Of a stretch of DNA of 64,000 bases, positions 61,377 to 64,000 are shown one piece after another (the stretch's first letter is position 1; each line of letters starts with the position of its first letter). The position numbers and the translations under genes are program-made. Source of the DNA: Methylobacterium sp. E-065 (lineage in GTDB: Bacteria; Pseudomonadota; Alphaproteobacteria; Rhizobiales; Beijerinckiaceae). Below the pieces are notes generated by a model. That model was given only the letters and a program-made list of their open reading frames with translations, was not told the origin of the DNA and did not search any database. Where the stretch lies: NCBI RefSeq assembly GCF_022829605.1, contig NZ_JAKSYD010000100.1, forward strand, positions 62,001 to 126,000. Reading direction: 5' to 3'.

Positions 61377-62094
61377 AGGCTTCGAGCCGCTGGAGGAGGA
61401 GGACATCGATGCCGATCATCACCGCCATGAAGACGAGGCTGTAGCCGATGATCGCGGCCACGTCGGTGCTCTGGACGAAGTAGTAGTTGATCGCGAAGCC
61501 GACACCGTCCGGCCGGCCGAGCAATTCGACCACCAGCACGATCTTCCAGGCGAGCGACAGCCCCGACCGCGCCGCGGTGACCATGTAGGGCTGGAGCTGC
61601 GGGATCAGGACGTCGCGGGCCCAGGTTCGGCGGTCGAGCCGATAGGCCCGGGCCATCTCGTCGAGGCCGGGATCGAGATTGCGGGCCCCTTCGCGCACGA
61701 TCACCGCGACATTGGGCAGCTTGTTGAGCACCACCGCCAGAATGGCGGCCGTCTCGGTCAGGCCGACCCAGACATAGGCCAGCACCGTGATGACGAGGGC
61801 CGGCGTGTTGAGGAGCACGAGGAGCGGCGTGTCGAGGGTCAGGTCTGCGGCCTTCGAGCGGCCGAGCGCGACCCCCAACGCGACGCCGAGCACCATCGCG
61901 ATGGCGAAGGAGATCGCGACGCGCAGCAGCGTGACGCCGACATTATGGGCGAGATCACCCCGCGCGGCTTCCTGCCCGATGAAGCTCAGAACCGCCATCG
62001 GCGCCGGCAACAGGCGCGAATGCGCTTCCAGCGCAATCGCCTGCCACGCACCGATGAGCACTACCAGGGACGCGATCCGGGTCAGCGCGCCCAT
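61357..62094 (-). CDS. ABC transporter permease (SsuC/TauC type)
   Basis: A 245-residue permease with six helices and a BPD-type domain: EMARAYRLDRRTWARDVLIPQLQPYMVTAARSGLSLAWKIVLVVELLG contains the EAA-like loop. It pairs with the ATPase downstream and the binding protein upstream. ATG 62094. Confidence 0.87.
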   Translation of the reverse strand: MGALTRIASLVVLIGAWQAIALEAHSRLLPAPMAVLSFIGQEAARGDLAHNVGVTLLRVAISFAIAMVLGVALGVALGRSKAADLTLDTPLLVLLNTPALVITVLAYVWVGLTETAAILAVVLNKLPNVAVIVREGARNLDPGLDEMARAYRLDRRTWARDVLIPQLQPYMVTAARSGLSLAWKIVLVVELLGRPDGVGFAINYYFVQSTDVAAIIGYSLVFMAVMIGIDVLLLQRLEAYVRRWR

Positions 62095-62145
62095 GCGAAT
62101 CCGGCGACCCGGCGGTGCTTCGCCTTTCCCCGGGGGGCGGACGTC

Positions 62146-63129
62146 TCAGCCATTGCGGCCGTTGTCGTAGTAGAGGTCCGGCGGCAGGCCGTTGCCCTTG
62201 CCGACGAGGCGTTCCCCGCCGAGCCGCGACATCACGGCGTAAAGCTTCTCGGCATCGGCACGCTCCTCCGCCACGGTGCGGCGCGGGATACCGGCCAGGA
62301 AGTCGCGCTTCAACGCCTCGAACGTTGCGTCGTTCTCCGCAGCCATCAGCGGCCGCACGATCTCCCATGCTGAGGGATCCTGTGCCAGCATGTCCTTGGC
62401 GGCGCGGGACGCGCGGTAGAAGCCCGCAACCGCGTCCGGCTTCTCCTTCACGGTCGCGTCCGGGAAGAGGTATCCGATCAGCGCCACGTCGCCCGGGACA
62501 CCGAGTGCGTGCATGATGTCCTCGGCGCCGATCAGGCGGCGGAACGCCTTGGCTTCGAGGCGCGCGCAGTAGGTCCAGTAGGTCAGGGCCGCGTCGAGCG
62601 CGCCCTGCTCCAGCTTCAGCGTGATCAGCGGCGGCGCGCCGTAGGCGATCTCGGCCGCGCGCTCCAGATCGATGCCGGCGACATCCTTGGCCTGGGCTCT
62701 CAGCAGCAGCCAGTTCTTGTCCAGGGGGCCGCCCGCCACGCCGAGACGCTTGCCGTCGAGATCCTTCAGGCTCTTGATCGGGCTGTCGGTTGGCACCATC
62801 ACGGCGCCCTCCGATGTCGAATAGGGGATGAAGCGCACCGCCTGCCCGTCATTGCCGAGGCGTGCCGCCCAGAGCAGGTCGCCGACGATCGTGTCGACCT
62901 GCCCGCCGATGAAGCTGATCCGCGCGGCGTCGTTCCCGGCGAGCTTGACGGCGTCGAGCTGAAAACCGTTGGCCGCGTCGAGGCCGCGGGCCTTGATCAC
63001 CGCCGCCTCCCAGGTCGAGGTACCGAAGGGCAGGCTTCCGAGGCGGACCACCGGCGTGTCGGCCCGCGCCGCCCGAAGGCCGAGGCCGCCCAGCAGGCCC
63101 CCGGCGAGCATCGCGCGCCGTGACAGCAT
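62146..63129 (-). CDS. ABC transporter substrate-binding protein (NMT1/SsuA-like)
   Basis: A roughly 327-residue exported protein with a twin-arginine-type N-terminus (LSRRAMLAGGLLGGLGLRAARAD) and NMT1/THI5-like domains: RLGSLPFGTSTWEAAVIKARGLDAANGF, ISFIGGQVDTIVGDLLWAARLG, SLKDLDGKRLGVAGG. Binds an unknown small anion or amine; taurine, sulphonate, nitrate and thiamine precursors are family substrates. ATG 63129 preferred, as AAGG precedes it; GTG 63132 is adjacent. Confidence 0.85.
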   Translation of the reverse strand: MLSRRAMLAGGLLGGLGLRAARADTPVVRLGSLPFGTSTWEAAVIKARGLDAANGFQLDAVKLAGNDAARISFIGGQVDTIVGDLLWAARLGNDGQAVRFIPYSTSEGAVMVPTDSPIKSLKDLDGKRLGVAGGPLDKNWLLLRAQAKDVAGIDLERAAEIAYGAPPLITLKLEQGALDAALTYWTYCARLEAKAFRRLIGAEDIMHALGVPGDVALIGYLFPDATVKEKPDAVAGFYRASRAAKDMLAQDPSAWEIVRPLMAAENDATFEALKRDFLAGIPRRTVAEERADAEKLYAVMSRLGGERLVGKGNGLPPDLYYDNGRNG

Positions 63130-63312
63130 CACGCCTTCTCCCTTGGTCTTTTGCAGTCTTCAGGTGCGGCAGACTGGGGTGCGGACTTGTCCCGGCGCCA
63201 TTGGAAAATGGTCATAGGGCCCGCACGCCGCCGCGTCCACCGCGCGCGATACGCTTGCGCCCGGACCGATGCGGCGGCACCCTGCGGTGATCGAATGAGG
63301 AAGGGGCGGCAC

Positions 63313-63690
63313 ATGAGCGAGCAGCGAGAGGGCGTGCTGGACGAGGCGACCGTGGAGGCGCGGCTCAAGGCCGAGCTGCCCGCGTGGCGCCTTGAGGACG
63401 GGTGGATTCGCCGCACCTACAAGACCTCCGGGTGGAAGAGCACGCTGATGGTGATCAATACGGTCGGCCATCTGGCGGAGGCCGCATGGCATCATCCCGA
63501 CCTCACGGCGTCCTACGCTTGGGTCGAGGTGCGGCTGATGAACCACGCCGCCAAGGGCATCACCGACAAGGACTTCGCACTGGCCAGGAAGATCGAGGAG
63601 GTCGTGTCCTGGCAGCCCGGCCTGGAGGGCCAGGGGCTCGACGGCACGCCGACCGATCCGCGCTTCGCCTACATCAAGTACGAGAAGTAG
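63313..63690 (+). CDS. phhB: pterin-4a-carbinolamine dehydratase
   Basis: A 125-residue enzyme that dehydrates 4a-hydroxytetrahydropterin. The active-site pattern AEAAWHHPDLTASYAWVEVRLMNHAAKGITDKDFALARKIEEV holds the conserved His pair and Trp/Asp. ATG 63313 with AGGAAGGGG upstream. Usually partnered with phenylalanine hydroxylase, which is not seen here; a moonlighting role in pterin metabolism (for example molybdopterin or methanopterin) is possible but speculative. Confidence 0.85.
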   Translation: MSEQREGVLDEATVEARLKAELPAWRLEDGWIRRTYKTSGWKSTLMVINTVGHLAEAAWHHPDLTASYAWVEVRLMNHAAKGITDKDFALARKIEEVVSWQPGLEGQGLDGTPTDPRFAYIKYEK

Positions 63691-63696
63691 CGGGCC

Positions 63697-63918
63697 TTAC
63701 TGCGGCTCCTTCACCCGGCGGCACTCGGTCTTGAGGTAGGCGCTCTTGCCAATCTCGTCGCGCCGCTCGGTGCGGGCGATGATCTCCTGCCAGCCAGTTG
63801 CGCAGCCGAGTTCGTTGGCGACCCGGATCTTGCGGACCTCAAGGGCTTGGTCGTCCGAGCAGGCTTCCTGGGCCAGGCCGTTGGCGCAGACCAGAACCAC
63901 GGCGATGAACGCGTTCAT
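63697..63918 (-). CDS. small secreted protein with three Cys
   Basis: A 73-residue protein with a signal peptide (MNAFIAVVLVCANGLAQE) and a mature part with CSDD, GCATGW and TECRRV. The charged pattern resembles small periplasmic Methylobacterium proteins without annotation. ATG 63918. It is convergent with phhB, six bases apart. Confidence 0.55.
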   Translation of the reverse strand: MNAFIAVVLVCANGLAQEACSDDQALEVRKIRVANELGCATGWQEIIARTERRDEIGKSAYLKTECRRVKEPQ

Positions 63919-64000
63919 ACGGATCGGACTCCTCGTTCGATCCGACCCTATGCGCAGCGCGCCGATTGGTTGCCGGTTCGCGCGTCCGAGCCTGTGAAAA

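Noticed and set aside
1..64000. tRNA, rRNA, insertion sequences or prophage
   Set aside because: No rRNA/tRNA-like cloverleafs, transposase, integrase or phage structural genes were recognised in any frame or gap.

Overview
The window is a chromosomal segment of a high-GC methylotrophic alphaproteobacterium, most likely Methylobacterium or Methylorubrum (Hyphomicrobiales). The evidence is the dense GC-rich coding, a lanthanide-uptake (lut-like) cluster beside archaeal-type C1-cofactor genes (a DUF556 MfnB-type synthase, an amino-acid-kinase MfnE-type protein, a DUF6513 dihydropteroate-synthase-like protein and a DUF447 protein), MxaD-like and YVTN beta-propeller periplasmic proteins, and Rhizobiales-type gene order (dgt-argS-SPOR-nagZ-tatABC). 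I see no prophage, IS element, CRISPR array, rRNA or tRNA. All functions are read from motifs and family resemblance, without database searches.

Layout. 1-7.7 kb: exopolysaccharide and envelope genes (a truncated CelD-like acyltransferase, polysaccharide deacetylase, GT4 glycosyltransferase, WcaJ-type polyprenyl sugar transferase) interrupted by DUF2842, heme A synthase ctaA and a hemolysin III protein. 7.7-16.6 kb, minus strand: a small two-Cys secreted protein, then eight genes in the order lutH-G-F-E-D-C-B-A (TonB receptor, periplasmic proteins, ABC-2 type exporter-like permease and ATPase, a cupredoxin-like protein, a beta-propeller and a periplasmic binding protein). 16.8-22.3 kb, plus strand: DUF2380, mfnB, mfnE-like, DUF6513, DUF447, MxaD-like and a second YVTN propeller, mostly overlapping or close and probably one operon. 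Together these two divergent blocks link periplasmic lanthanide/PQQ-dependent methanol oxidation to the cytoplasmic methanopterin/methanofuran-type formaldehyde oxidation route.

22.3-29.3 kb: small unknowns, an alpha/beta hydrolase that has lost its nucleophile Ser, a response regulator, a Tat-exported dienelactone hydrolase, DUF192 and a double cold-shock protein. 29.3-34.4 kb: efp diverging from epmA-epmB (EF-P and its beta-lysylation enzymes), followed by GST, an RraA-like protein and a YdcF protein. 34.3-41 kb: DUF3253, DUF599, acylphosphatase, a FNT-family formate/nitrite channel, a propionyl-CoA carboxylase alpha subunit (relevant to the ethylmalonyl-CoA pathway) with small downstream genes, and an L,D-transpeptidase. 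41-50 kb: histone-deacetylase-like protein, LysE exporter, ribB(A), aroC, a RelE/HTH toxin-antitoxin pair, a stand-alone McrB-N-terminal-like protein coupled to anmK, tyrS and a KdpE-like regulator.

49.5-64 kb: tatABC, nagZ (with anmK, peptidoglycan recycling), a SPOR protein, argS, a Gly/Tyr-rich secreted protein, dgt, erpA, a large secreted unknown, an SsuABC/TauABC-like importer, a pterin-4a-carbinolamine dehydratase and a small secreted protein. The most interesting areas are the lut block with its non-lanmodulin small proteins and Cys-less cupredoxin, the C1-cofactor operon, and the orphan DUF3578 protein overlapping anmK.
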